NCBI GenBank assembly: GCA_027314515.1
Contig: DAHVAR010000052.1
Span: 45,600 to 109,599 of the forward strand
DNA length: 64,000 nucleotides
Source of the DNA: Actinomycetota bacterium
Lineage (GTDB): Bacteria; Actinomycetota; Actinomycetes; Streptosporangiales; Streptosporangiaceae
Direction: 5' to 3'
Both the position numbers and the translations under genes were made by a program. Each line of letters begins with the position of its first letter. Position 1 is the stretch's first letter. The notes below the pieces were generated by a model. It was not told the DNA's origin. It did no database searches and was given only the letters and a program-made list of their open reading frames with translations. Positions 8,635-18,073 of the stretch are shown here, piece after piece.

Positions 8635-9912
8635 GTGAGCGAGGCCGGACGCGCCTGGTGCGACAATCCAGGCATGAGTTCCTCGGCGGCCGCTCGGCGA
8701 GACGCCCTGCCGGTCCGGCCGGCTGACGTCGTGGCGGCGCGCGCCTTGCTTCAGCCGATCGTCAGGCAGACGCCGCTGCTTGAGTCGAGCGCGCTGACCG
8801 CGATGATCGGCGGCCCGGTCTACGTCAAGTGCGAGAACCTGCAGCGCGGCGGGTCATTCAAGGTGCGCGGCGCTTACCTGCGAATCGCGCGGCTGAGCGA
8901 AGCTGACCGAGCGCGCGGCGTTGTCGCTGCCAGCGCCGGCAATCATGCGCAGGGCGTCGCGCTCGCCGCTACCGCCCTCGGCGCCAGGGCGACCGTGGTC
9001 ATGCCGGCCGCCGCGCCGCTGCCGAAGGTTGCGGCGACTCGTTCCTATGGCGCTGACGTCGTGCTGCATGGCGCGAGCGTCGAGGACGCGCTGGCAAGGG
9101 CCCGGCAGTTGGCCGAGGAGACCGGCTCGATCTTCATTCATCCCTTCGATCACCCTGACGTGATAGCGGGGCAGGGCACCGTCGGGCTCGAGATCGCTGA
9201 GCAGTGCCCGCAGGTACGCACGATCGTGCTGCCCGTCGGCGGCGGCGGGCTCGCCGCCGGCGTCGCAGTCGCGGCCAGCGATATGCTGCCCGGCGCCCGG
9301 CTGATCGGCGTCCAGGCCGAGGCGATAGCCCCGATGCGCAGCTCCATCGAGGTCGGGCATCCGGTGACTGTCACGCCGGCTGCGACGATGGCAGACGGCA
9401 TCGCGGTTGCCCGGCCCGGCGAGCTGACCGTGCCGATCCTGGCCGCCACGCAGGTGCAGATCGTGACAGTGACCGAGGAGAACCTGTCCCGCGGGCTGCT
9501 GCTCTGCCTGGAGCGGGCCAAGCAGGTCGTCGAGCCGGCCGGCGCGGCCGGGGTCGCCGCGATCCTGGAGCATGCCGCGCTGTTCGAGCCGCCGGTCGTC
9601 GTCGTGCTCTCCGGCGGCAACATCGATCCGCTGCTGCTGTCCAAGGTGCTGCGGCACGGACTGTCAGCGGCCGGGCGGTTCCTGGCGTTCCGCTGCAAGC
9701 TGCCCGACCGGCCCGGAGCGCTGGCAACTTTGCTGATGGAACTTGCCGCGCTCGGCGCCAACGTGCTCGACGTCGTGCACGAACGGGTCACCGCGGACTT
9801 GCGGGTCGACGAGGCGGAGGTCAGCCTGCACCTGGAGACCAGGGGGCCCGAGCACACCGACTCGGTAATCAGCCAGCTGCGCAAGGCCGGCTACACGCTG
9901 CTGTTCGGCTAG
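8635..9912 (+). CDS. ilvA: threonine ammonia-lyase (threonine dehydratase) with C-terminal ACT domain
   Basis: PLP enzyme deaminating threonine to 2-oxobutanoate, the entry to isoleucine synthesis. The PLP lysine is in GGSFKVRGA (K76 from this start); the glycine-rich phosphate loop is VGGGGLAAGV; a single ACT domain occupies about 345-425 (LPDRPGALATLLMELAALG), as in actinobacterial IlvA of about 420 residues. The GTG at 8635 gives 425 residues; an ATG at 8674 (412 residues) matches the usual start of the family equally well and neither has a clear ribosome binding site. It ends 12 bp from the converging RDD gene. Confidence 0.88.
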   Translation: MSEAGRAWCDNPGMSSSAAARRDALPVRPADVVAARALLQPIVRQTPLLESSALTAMIGGPVYVKCENLQRGGSFKVRGAYLRIARLSEADRARGVVAASAGNHAQGVALAATALGARATVVMPAAAPLPKVAATRSYGADVVLHGASVEDALARARQLAEETGSIFIHPFDHPDVIAGQGTVGLEIAEQCPQVRTIVLPVGGGGLAAGVAVAASDMLPGARLIGVQAEAIAPMRSSIEVGHPVTVTPAATMADGIAVARPGELTVPILAATQVQIVTVTEENLSRGLLLCLERAKQVVEPAGAAGVAAILEHAALFEPPVVVVLSGGNIDPLLLSKVLRHGLSAAGRFLAFRCKLPDRPGALATLLMELAALGANVLDVVHERVTADLRVDEAEVSLHLETRGPEHTDSVISQLRKAGYTLLFG

Positions 9913-9924
9913 CCGGCTCCGCTG

Positions 9925-10854
9925 CTACCGGTGGCTGGCACGGCCGGCCTGCTGATCGAGCCAGCGCTGCCGGATCACGATGGTCCCGGCCAGCTTGTCG
10001 TGCAGGCACTGGGCACGCGGGTCGAGCAGCGTCATGGCGGTATCGGCGGCCCAGAGCAGCCCGCCGGGGATGTTCAACGGGCTTACCAGCAACAGGAAGA
10101 TGACGGGGCCGACGAGAAAGGACACAGTCCGGATCCCGGCCGCGCGGATCCCGATTGCGGAACGGTCAGCGGCTGTGACGACCCGGGTGCCCAGCGCTCG
10201 CTTGCCGAGGGTGGCGCCCCAGGCCGCGTGCTGGATCCAGTAGTAACCCAGCGCGATGCCGAACATGGCGAGGAACCAGAAGAGCAGCGCACGCTGGTTC
10301 GACGGATCACGGGCGATGCCGTTGACGGCCGCCTGTGCACCGGGCGAATTCAGGTTCGTGTACTGAGTCGTGACGGCCTGCAGCTGGCGCCAGATCCGCA
10401 AGAGCGGCGAGATGAACGTCACGGTGGCTATGCCGAAGATGACTATCCAGTCCAGGACAGACGCGGCCAGCCGCTCCCAGGGCGCCGCGATGACCGGATC
10501 ACGAAGCGCCTGCGGTCCGAACGCGCGGCGTGAGCCGCCGCCGGGGCGCTCGTACCCCGGCTGCTGGAAGCCCGACTGGCCGGTTGCCTGGCGACCGGGT
10601 CCGGAGCCCGCTGAGCCGAACTGCCGTCGTCCCGGCCTGGACGCTGGCGGTGCCCCGTACTTCGGCTGACCTGGCTGTGGCGGGGCCAGATAGGCCTGCG
10701 GCATCGACCCGCCGTCTAGGTACGGTGACGGCGGCAGCGGCTGAGCCGTTCCCTGCTGACCTGAGAACTGAAGCTGCTGGCCTGGCGGCAGTCCTGGCTC
10801 GTCGGTCGCGGTGCTGGTCTCGGCCGCGGCGCTGGTCTCGTCCTGCGGTGTCAT
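9925..10854 (-). CDS. RDD family membrane protein with Pro/Gln-rich N-terminus
   Basis: 309 residues. The first 115 are low-complexity (Pro, Gln, Gly, Ser); the RDD domain follows (WERLAASVLDWIVIFG, then GATLGKRALGTRVV and a C-terminal DPRAQCLHDKLAGTIVI). Three membrane segments around 133-155, 185-205 and 240-262. RDD proteins are poorly understood, with some reported roles in ion or metabolite transport. A second RDD gene with the same architecture lies directly upstream on the same strand, so the two are probably an ancient tandem duplication and co-transcribed. Confidence 0.85.
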   Translation of the reverse strand: MTPQDETSAAAETSTATDEPGLPPGQQLQFSGQQGTAQPLPPSPYLDGGSMPQAYLAPPQPGQPKYGAPPASRPGRRQFGSAGSGPGRQATGQSGFQQPGYERPGGGSRRAFGPQALRDPVIAAPWERLAASVLDWIVIFGIATVTFISPLLRIWRQLQAVTTQYTNLNSPGAQAAVNGIARDPSNQRALLFWFLAMFGIALGYYWIQHAAWGATLGKRALGTRVVTAADRSAIGIRAAGIRTVSFLVGPVIFLLLVSPLNIPGGLLWAADTAMTLLDPRAQCLHDKLAGTIVIRQRWLDQQAGRASHR

Positions 10855-10937
10855 CCTGGCGCCGATCCGTCATGCGGCCGGGCTTAGCGAAGTAACCCCT
10901 GGTGTAGCGGCGACAGCCTTGACGGCAGCCGGTCCCG

Positions 10938-11843
10938 CTACCAGGCGCCGCCTTGCGGCCGGGATAGCTGGTAGTCCTTCTTGATGACAACTGTATGCGC
11001 GGCTTTATCGTGCAGGCACTGCCGGCGCGGATCCCAGGTCAGCCACAGCTCGTTGACCAGGTCGAACAGCCACCCTACGAACGGCACGAGTGGCGACAGC
11101 GCATAGATAGCGGCCCGGCCGCAGGCCGGCCCTGCGCCTACCGCGGGGTTGCCGTCGGCCTTCACCACTTTGGTGCGGAGCGCCCGCTTGCCGATGGTCT
11201 GGCCCCACCGCCAGTGCTGCACCCAGTCGTAGAGGAAAGCCACCAGGTAGAAGGCCAGACCGACGGCGAAGAGCTTGCCGATGAGATGGCTGTCGGCGCT
11301 CGCCAGGGCGCTCCTGGCAGCGGGGACGGTGCTGAGCCTGGTCCCCGGGTACTGGTTCGCGAGCGCGGTGAGCTTGCGGATGAAGGTGCGCCAAGGCGGT
11401 ACCCACAGCGGCGAGAAGATGACCATGAGAATCAGCCCGTCGATGACGCGCGCGAGCAGCCGCCGCCACCATTCGGCCAGCGCCGGATCCTTGCCCGTCG
11501 CCCGCTGACCGTACGGCTGATAGGGCTGCCCGTAGCCGGGCGGGGTGCCGTAGCCAGGCTGGGGGTAGCCGGGCGTGGTTTGCGCGGAGCCGGGCTGGGG
11601 GTAGCCGGGTTGGGGGTAGCCGGGGTATGCCTGGCCGGGCGGGGCGGCGTAGCCGGGCGTGGCTTGCGCGGAGCCGGGCTGGGGGTAGCCGGGGTCGTAT
11701 GCCTGGCCGGGGTCGTATGCCTGGCCGGGGTCGCCGAAATAGGGCTGGGCCTGCGCGCCAGCTCCGGAGCTCGCGCCGCTCTCGCCGACGGCCGGATCGG
11801 GCTGCGGGCCGGGCGACGCGGCGGAATCATGTGGCTGATTCAC
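10938..11843 (-). CDS. RDD family membrane protein with tandem Pro/Gly/Tyr repeats
   Basis: About 301 residues from a GTG at 11843 (an ATG at 11951 would add 36 residues of unlikely leader). Residues 1-125 carry imperfect repeats such as AYDPGQAYDPG and GYPQPGSAQ; the RDD domain follows (WWRRLLARVIDGLILM, GQTIGKRALRTKVV, DPRRQCLHDKAAHTVVI). The shared C-terminal signature with the next gene downstream shows that they are paralogues. The repeat tail is probably cytoplasmic and disordered. A weak AGGG lies before the GTG. Confidence 0.82.
   Translation of the reverse strand: MNQPHDSAASPGPQPDPAVGESGASSGAGAQAQPYFGDPGQAYDPGQAYDPGYPQPGSAQATPGYAAPPGQAYPGYPQPGYPQPGSAQTTPGYPQPGYGTPPGYGQPYQPYGQRATGKDPALAEWWRRLLARVIDGLILMVIFSPLWVPPWRTFIRKLTALANQYPGTRLSTVPAARSALASADSHLIGKLFAVGLAFYLVAFLYDWVQHWRWGQTIGKRALRTKVVKADGNPAVGAGPACGRAAIYALSPLVPFVGWLFDLVNELWLTWDPRRQCLHDKAAHTVVIKKDYQLSRPQGGAW
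11536..11745. repeat. in-frame GC-rich repeats encoding the Pro/Gly/Tyr tail
   Basis: Repeated copies of a motif containing agccgggctgggggtagc, in multiples of three bases, within the RDD gene. They encode YPQPG and AYDPG units. Typical slippage-prone coding repeat. Confidence 0.8.
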
Positions 11844-11989
11844 CTGGTCATGATGCCCTATCGGCTTAGCCCGTGCATAGCCGTACGTCAGCCCTGGCAC
11901 TGGCCGCTGGTACCTGGCAGTGCAGCGCCGGCCGGTCCAGCCGGATAGCACGGCACGTCACCGGCTGTACCTCAGCGCGCCGGGCAGCG

Positions 11990-13156
<1,167 letters not shown>

Positions 13157-13170
13157 TCAGCAGCATCTGC

Positions 13171-13219
13171 TTGCAAGTCAGGATGTGCAACTGAGCCCTA
13201 CTGCGGCAAGCAATATGCT
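13171..13219. promoter_or_regulatory. candidate Lrp/AsnC operators between hppD and its divergent regulator
   Basis: Two inverted repeats lie in the 159-bp divergent gap: TTGCA-N10-TGCAA (13171-13190) and AGCA-ATA-TGCT (13209-13219). Spacing of about 30 bp between their centres fits multimeric Lrp-type binding. Assignment is by position and symmetry only. Confidence 0.45.
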
Positions 13220-13276
13220 CAATCGCCTGACGATGATGCTAGCCTGCTTGTACAGGTTGTAGTGGGGTTCTCTGTC

Positions 13277-13756
13277 ATGATCGATACGCTGGACGGGCGG
13301 CTGATCGGGCTCTTGATGGCCGAGCCGCGGGTTGGCGTGCTCGAAGCTTCGAGACGGCTCGGCGTCGCGCGCGGCACTGTTCAGGCCCGGCTCGACCGGA
13401 TGCAGGCCCGAGGCGTCATCACCGGCTACGGCCCGGACATAGCCCCGGCCGCCCTCGGTTACGGGGTGATGGCGTTCATCACCCTGGAGATCAGGCAAGC
13501 CGGCGGGCACGACCCGCTGGCCGACCGGCTGGCCGCCATCGCCGAGGTGCTCGAGGCGCACACGATCACCGGGGCGGGCGACATGCTGTGCCGGGTAGTC
13601 GCCCGCAGCAACGCCGATCTCCAGCGGGTGATCGACTCGATCGTCGGGCTCGACGGCGTGGTCCGGACATCTACCGTCATCGTGCTGGACAGCCCGCTGC
13701 CGCACCGCGTGCTGCCGCTGGTCGGCGCCGCGGCCGCCGGCTCGGGCCAGGTCTAA
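13277..13756 (+). CDS. Lrp/AsnC family transcriptional regulator
   Basis: 159 residues from the ATG at 13277. N-terminal winged helix (LDGRLIGLLMAEPRVGVLEA, then RRLGVARGTVQARLDRM) and a C-terminal RAM/ACT-like domain (ITGAGDMLCRVVARSNADLQ). The frame continues upstream to 13091, but that part overlaps the promoter region and shows no family sequence. Divergent from hppD and the obvious candidate to control tyrosine catabolism; AsnC-type neighbours of hppD are common in actinomycetes. Confidence 0.87.
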   Translation: MIDTLDGRLIGLLMAEPRVGVLEASRRLGVARGTVQARLDRMQARGVITGYGPDIAPAALGYGVMAFITLEIRQAGGHDPLADRLAAIAEVLEAHTITGAGDMLCRVVARSNADLQRVIDSIVGLDGVVRTSTVIVLDSPLPHRVLPLVGAAAAGSGQV

Positions 13757-13773
13757 GCTCGTCACCCGCCGCC

Positions 13774-13821
13774 TGACCAGCACGGCCCCTGATCAGCACG
13801 GCCCCTGATCAGCACTGGCCC
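13774..13821. repeat. 16-bp tandem repeat, three copies
   Basis: Units tgaccagcacggcccc, tgatcagcacggcccc and tgatcagcactggccc in direct succession, between the Lrp gene and a nitroreductase remnant. The third copy runs into the remnant's reading frame, so the repeat marks the broken edge. Confidence 0.85.
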
Positions 13822-14044
13822 GGAGCGAGATAGAGCCGGTGGCCATGAAGGACTCGGTGCGGTCTACTCCGGGATCGTCCCGCAAGCCGTCGACCCGCTG
13901 CGGGCCGCGTTCGGCATTCCGGCCGACCATGAGCCGATCGGCGCCATCGCGGTGGGCCATACCGCCGGCACCGAGCAGATCGACCTAGCCTCCCGTCGCA
14001 GGCCGTTGACCGAGATGGTGCATTACGGGCACTGGCGGGGCTAG
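13820..14044 (+). pseudogene. C-terminal remnant of a nitroreductase family gene
   Basis: A 74-codon frame ending at TAG 14042-14044 reads GHEGLGAVYSGIVPQ, then AAFGIPADHEPIGAIAVGHT and SRRRPLTEMVHYGHWRG. This is the last third of an FMN nitroreductase: LG..VYSGI helix, IP.DHEPIG strand, and the RRRPLTEMVHYG.W end. No start codon or upstream two thirds exist; the Lrp gene ends only 64 bp before the frame and a 16-bp tandem repeat sits at the break. I read it as a truncated gene, not a small protein. Confidence 0.72.
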
Positions 14045-14079
14045 ACGCTGAGTTAACAGCGGGGAGGGCGGCCCAGGGC

Positions 14080-14703
14080 TCAGCTCGCGCCGGCGTCGGC
14101 GAGCTTGAGGGCCACGTCCAGCACGGCTTGTTTCAATTCGGCCGGGTCGGCCACCCGGTCTTGGTAATGCATGCAGCAGAAGCTGATGCTCATCAGGCAC
14201 GACGCGGCCCTGACCTGGTCGTGCACCGGAGCGCCCGGCACAGTCAGCAGGTCGACGAGGGCATCGAGCCGCTCCCGGAAGAGCTCGCCCCGCTCTTTAG
14301 CCGCCGCCAGCGAGCTGACCGCGGCCTGATTCTGATGCAGCAGCCGGAACACTTCCGTCCCGTTGACGATGATGTCCAGGTAGCGACGGACGATCCCATC
14401 CCGGCTCTCGGCCGAGCGGGGCTGCTCCTTCCCCCAGGCGATCAGCTCGTCGATCTCGGCCATGTAGTCCTCGACCAGGCTGCGGACGATGTCTTCCTTC
14501 GACTTGAAGTAGTAGTACAGCGCCGCCTTGGTGACGCCCAGCCGCTCGGCGATCTCCCTGAGGGACGTCTGCTCGTAGCCCTGCTCGGCGAAGAGCTGAA
14601 GGGCAAGCTCACGCAGTCGTGACCTGGTATCGCGGCCGCGATCGTGGCGGTCGCTGTCGACGTTGGCGCTGTCGACGTTGGCGGCGTTGATGTTGCCTGA
14701 CAT
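14080..14703 (-). CDS. TetR family repressor, probable local regulator of the adjacent efflux pump
   Basis: 207 residues from ATG 14703. N-terminal helix-turn-helix typical of TetR (LQLFAEQGYEQTSLREIAER, LGVTKAALYYYFKSKEDI), then a helical ligand domain with a Cys-rich SCLMSISFCCMH stretch near the end. The N-terminus has the small repeat NVDSANVDS. Divergent from the DHA2 transporter with two operator-like palindromes between them, so it very probably represses the pump and itself. The inducer is unknown. Confidence 0.88.
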   Translation of the reverse strand: MSGNINAANVDSANVDSDRHDRGRDTRSRLRELALQLFAEQGYEQTSLREIAERLGVTKAALYYYFKSKEDIVRSLVEDYMAEIDELIAWGKEQPRSAESRDGIVRRYLDIIVNGTEVFRLLHQNQAAVSSLAAAKERGELFRERLDALVDLLTVPGAPVHDQVRAASCLMSISFCCMHYQDRVADPAELKQAVLDVALKLADAGAS

Positions 14704-14742
14704 AACCTCGCGCGTTAGTCCTTCCGCCGGCCCGGGTAACCT

Positions 14743-14760
14743 ACTTGACGGCCGGTTAGT
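14743..14760. promoter_or_regulatory. TetR operator 1, ACTTGACGGCCGGTTAGT
   Basis: 18-bp imperfect palindrome with half-sites ACTTGACG and ACTAACCG, in the gap between the tetR and transporter genes. Its ACTAACCG-type half recurs in operator 2 in opposite orientation. Confidence 0.65.
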
Positions 14761-14788
14761 ACCCAGCTTAGCCTGCAGCTGACCGAAT

Positions 14789-14806
14789 ACTAACCGGTCG
14801 GCAAGT
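14789..14806. promoter_or_regulatory. TetR operator 2, ACTAACCGGTCGGCAAGT
   Basis: Second 18-bp imperfect palindrome, centred 46 bp from operator 1. CCGGTTAGTA (14751-14761 region) and TACTAACCGG (14788-14797 region) form a perfect 10-bp inverted repeat across both. Likely placed to cover both divergent promoters. Confidence 0.65.
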
Positions 14807-14889
14807 AAATTTTGAGGCGTCGCTGACTCCAGGGTGCGCGCGTTCGGTCGGGTGCGCGAGTCCGGGAGAGCGGAGCAAGGAGCCCTTTC

Positions 14890-16461
14890 GTGACAGACAA
14901 CCAGGCTGCCCAGGTAACGGGCGATGTGCCAACCGGGCCGAAGCGGGAGATACTCATCGTCCTGCCTGGCCTGCTGCTGACGCTCATCATCGCGATGCTC
15001 GACCAGCTGGTCGTCTCGACGGCGCTGCCGCGAATCGTCGGTGACCTCGGTGGCCTGAACCACCTGGCCTGGGTGGTGACTGCCTACATCCTGGCGTCGA
15101 CGATTACCACGCTGTTCTACGGCAAGCTCGGCGACATGTACGGCCGCAAGCGGTTCCTCATGATCGCGATCGTGCTGTTCCTGATCGGCTCGGCGCTCTC
15201 CGGGCTGGCGCACTCGATGGACCAGCTCATCGCGTTCCGGGCGCTGCAGGGCCTCGGCGCGGGCGGCTTGATGGTAGGCGCCATCGCCACCATCGGCGAC
15301 CTGGTGTCGCCGCGGGAGCGCGGTCAGTACATGGGCTACATGATGGCGGCGATGATGCTGGCCATGATCGCCGGACCGCTGGTCGGCGGCTACATCACGC
15401 AGCACTGGTCGTGGCGGTGGATCTTCTACATCAACATGCCGATCGGCGGCGCGGCGCTGGTCTACCTGTGGGCGACGCTGCACCTGCCGCGCAGGCGCGT
15501 CGAGCACAAGATCGACTACCTGGGCGCGACGGTGATTGCCATCTTCTCCACCGCCGTGGTGCTGCTGACCAGCTGGGGCGGCAGCCAATACGCGTGGGGA
15601 TCCTGGCAGATCATCATGCTCGCGGTCATCGCGGCGCTGGCCCTGATCGCGTTCTTCCCGGTCGAGGCCAGGGCCGCCGAGCCGATGCTGCCGCTGCACG
15701 TCTTCAGGAACCGCAACTTCTCCCTGGCCTCGGCGATGAGCCTGCTGCTGGGCATGGCCATGCTGGGAGCCCTGACGTTCCTGCCGCTCTACCAGCAGAC
15801 CGTGCAGCACGCATCACCCACCGGGAGCGGCCTGCTGCTGATCCCGATGATGCTCGGCTCGACCGTGACCTCGCTGATCGCCGGCCTGGTGACAAGCAAG
15901 ACCGGTCGTTACAAGGTCTTGCCGATCATCGGCGCGGTGATCATGACGGTCGGCCTCTACCTGCTGACGCACCTCGGGGCCGGTACCAGTCGCCTGGAGT
16001 CTTCGCTGTACTTCGTCGTGCTGGGCATCGGCATGGGCTTCCTGATGCAGATCACCTCGCTGATCGCGCAGAACAGCGTGCCGCAGCAGGACATGGGCGT
16101 AGCGAGCAGCTCGCGGAGCTTCTTCCAGCAGATCGGCGGTTCGCTGGGGGTGTCCTTGTTCGGCGTCATCTTCTTCCGGCGCTTCGCCGCCACGATGGCG
16201 ACCCTGCTGCACACGCATCAGCAGGTCGGCGGCGGCGCGAACCTCGACCCGGCGACCATCGACAACCTGCCAGCCGAGGTGAAGAGCGTCGCCTTCCACG
16301 CCATCAGCAGTGCCATCACCGGGGTTTTCTGGTGGACGATACCCGCCACGGCGGCAGTGTTCTTGCTGGCTCTGCTGGTCAAGGAGATCCCGTTGCGCGG
16401 CCGGATCGAGCCGGCTGCGCAAGAGGCGCCGGCCGAAGCGCAGCTGGTCCACGGCGCCTAG
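14890..16461 (+). CDS. DHA2-type MFS drug:H+ antiporter (EmrB/QacA family)
   Basis: 523 residues with about 14 membrane helices. Motif C-like AMLDQLVVSTALPRIVGDLG in helix 1, motif A GKLGDMYGRKR between helices 2 and 3, RALQGLGAGGLMVG in helix 4, and GPLVGGYITQHWSWRW. GTG start preceded by AAGGAG. Exports amphipathic drugs using the proton gradient; the substrate cannot be read. Controlled very probably by the divergent TetR. A strong hairpin (16484-16519) separates it from the converging greA. Confidence 0.92.
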   Translation: MTDNQAAQVTGDVPTGPKREILIVLPGLLLTLIIAMLDQLVVSTALPRIVGDLGGLNHLAWVVTAYILASTITTLFYGKLGDMYGRKRFLMIAIVLFLIGSALSGLAHSMDQLIAFRALQGLGAGGLMVGAIATIGDLVSPRERGQYMGYMMAAMMLAMIAGPLVGGYITQHWSWRWIFYINMPIGGAALVYLWATLHLPRRRVEHKIDYLGATVIAIFSTAVVLLTSWGGSQYAWGSWQIIMLAVIAALALIAFFPVEARAAEPMLPLHVFRNRNFSLASAMSLLLGMAMLGALTFLPLYQQTVQHASPTGSGLLLIPMMLGSTVTSLIAGLVTSKTGRYKVLPIIGAVIMTVGLYLLTHLGAGTSRLESSLYFVVLGIGMGFLMQITSLIAQNSVPQQDMGVASSSRSFFQQIGGSLGVSLFGVIFFRRFAATMATLLHTHQQVGGGANLDPATIDNLPAEVKSVAFHAISSAITGVFWWTIPATAAVFLLALLVKEIPLRGRIEPAAQEAPAEAQLVHGA

Positions 16462-16483
16462 CCGGACGTAACCGGAAACGAGT

Positions 16484-16519
16484 TGACGCCGGCCCCCGCC
16501 ACTGCGGAGGCTGGCGTCA
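16484..16519. terminator. bidirectional hairpin terminator between the transporter and greA
   Basis: TGACGCCGGCCCCCGC pairs with GCGGAGGCTGGCGTCA (14 of 16 positions strict, the others wobble-compatible) around a 4-nt loop. It lies between two converging stops, as expected for a shared factor-independent terminator without a U-tract, common in high-GC actinomycetes. Confidence 0.75.
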
Positions 16520-16537
16520 GCGATCTTGGAGTGAGCC

Positions 16538-17038
16538 TTACCCGCCGGTGTACGGGACGGCCTCGAGAATCTCGACCGTGGTAGCGCGGCCGTTCGGCAG
16601 GGTGTAGGTCGCGGTCTCGCCCACCTTCTTGCCGGAGATCGCGCTGCCAAGCGGCGACTTGGGCGAGTAGACGTCGATCGGCGAGCCGACCTCTTCGCGC
16701 GAGGCGAGCAGGAAAGTCACCTCGTCCTCGTCGCCCGCGAACCTGATCGTGACCGTCATGCCGGGGCCGACCACGCCCTCGGCGTACGGAGCCTCGCCAA
16801 CCCTGGAGGTCTCCAGGATCTGCGTCAGCTGCCTGATCCGAGCCTCCCTCATGCCCTGTTCGTCCTTGGCCGCGTGATAGCCGCCGTTTTCCCTGAGGTC
16901 GCCCTCTTCCCGCGCTGCCTCGATCTTCTTCGCGATCTCGACCCGGCCGGGGCCCGACAGATAGTCGAGTTCAGCCTTGAGCCGGTCGTACGCCTCCTGA
17001 GTGAGCCAGGTAAAGGTGTCGTCGCGAGTCTCGGTCAC
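16538..17038 (-). CDS. greA: transcription elongation factor GreA
   Basis: 166 residues. N-terminal coiled coil (LTQEAYDRLKAELDYLSGPG), the tip motif region EEGDLRENGGYHAAKDEQG with acidic residues that reach the RNA polymerase active site, and the C-terminal FKBP-like domain ending SPLGSAISGKKVGETATY. It rescues backtracked polymerase. The GTG at 17038 is preceded by GAGGAG at good spacing; an upstream ATG at 17143 is rejected. In M. tuberculosis greA is Rv1080c, near mca (Rv1082), the same neighbourhood as here. Confidence 0.95.
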   Translation of the reverse strand: MTETRDDTFTWLTQEAYDRLKAELDYLSGPGRVEIAKKIEAAREEGDLRENGGYHAAKDEQGMREARIRQLTQILETSRVGEAPYAEGVVGPGMTVTIRFAGDEDEVTFLLASREEVGSPIDVYSPKSPLGSAISGKKVGETATYTLPNGRATTVEILEAVPYTGG

Positions 17039-17333
17039 GGGTACTCCTCGGATGGGTGCGGAGTTAGGTCCGCTGGGCCGGTCGGCCCATTGGGGGTAAT
17101 CCTTCAGGCTAACAAGGCTCTGCAAGTACGTCGTACCTGTCAATGCCCCAGGCTAAACAAGTCAGGTCGAAACTGGGCAAATAATGCACGTCCCCGGGGA
17201 TCTCGCAGTCTGCGGATGGGCCACGCTCGCGCCGTTCCTGGCGGGGCCAGGTTCGTCGCCCCGGTGCCACCAGCCGAGTGGATTCCGGAATAGTGTCTTA
17301 TTTCGTATGCCTCGGCGCGACCTGGAGGTCGGG

Positions 17334-17564
17334 ATGGCCAATCATCCGGTTCTTGGTTATCTGGTATGGGCGGTGCTGTTCGGTGCCGTATTCGCCTGGG
17401 AGGGCCTGGCCCTTAGCGGAATCAGCGGTAGCGTGCCCACGCTGAGCGCGACATTCCGCTTCATAATGCGGTACCCGCCCGGCCGGTGGGCGCTGTTCGC
17501 GCTGTGGCTGTGGGTCGGCTGGCACCTTTTCGTGCGCGGCTGGCACTTCCTGCTGCGGTCATGA
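17334..17564 (+). CDS. small membrane protein, unknown
   Basis: 76 residues from ATG 17334, which has GGAGG five bases upstream; an earlier ATG at 17307 lacks one. Two hydrophobic segments (about 6-24 and 46-68) and a Trp-rich end (WALFALWLWVGWHLF). It resembles the short DUF6186-type actinobacterial proteins, a tentative match. Followed after 36 bp by another small membrane protein gene, likely one operon. Confidence 0.6.
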   Translation: MANHPVLGYLVWAVLFGAVFAWEGLALSGISGSVPTLSATFRFIMRYPPGRWALFALWLWVGWHLFVRGWHFLLRS

Positions 17565-17600
17565 CCGGCCAGGCGAGTCCCCGGCCTGCGGAGCAGTGAG

Positions 17601-18035
17601 ATGTCGTCACACCTGTTCCGATCCGACCTGGATCCCATTCTGGGCGGCTATGTCATTTTCATGGTGGTGCTGGCTGTCAGCCTGTGGGCGCAGCGCCGGC
17701 GGGCGGCAGCGGGTAAGCCCGCCGAGCGGCTCACCGGGCGCCGGGACCACGGCTGGCCGGCGCTGATCACGCACGTCCTGACCGACGCACTCGGCGGCTA
17801 CCTGGTGCTGATGGTCGTCGTAGTGCTGTACTACTACGGCGTCGCCAAAGTTGGCGGCAGTTTCCTGGCCAGCGCCGCCACCGGAACCCTGCTGCTCCTG
17901 GGGATCAGCCTGCCGGTTTTCCTCGCGGTCTCGTGGCTGACCCAGCGGCCGTCCGGGCGATCGTTCCCCGGCGCCAGGCTCTCTCCGCGCGGCCCGGGCC
18001 GCCGGAGGGACAAGGCGGGCAAAGCGCCACAGTGA
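17601..18035 (+). CDS. membrane protein, possibly DUF6256-like
   Basis: 144 residues, three hydrophobic segments: 13-31 (LGGYVIFMVVLAVSLWAQ), 64-84 (LGGYLVLMVVVVLYYYG) and 92-113. The repeated LGGYxxxMVV at the start of helices 1 and 2 suggests an internal duplication. C-terminus is basic and disordered. No confident function. Downstream of a similar small membrane protein. Confidence 0.62.
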   Translation: MSSHLFRSDLDPILGGYVIFMVVLAVSLWAQRRRAAAGKPAERLTGRRDHGWPALITHVLTDALGGYLVLMVVVVLYYYGVAKVGGSFLASAATGTLLLLGISLPVFLAVSWLTQRPSGRSFPGARLSPRGPGRRRDKAGKAPQ

Positions 18036-18073
18036 CCGGGCGGGCCCGGCAATCGCACCGATTATCCTGCGAT

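Noticed and set aside
15411..16607. 398-codon forward frame within the efflux gene
   Set aside because: Same-strand shadow of the 14-helix transporter; Arg-rich with no hydrophobic pattern.
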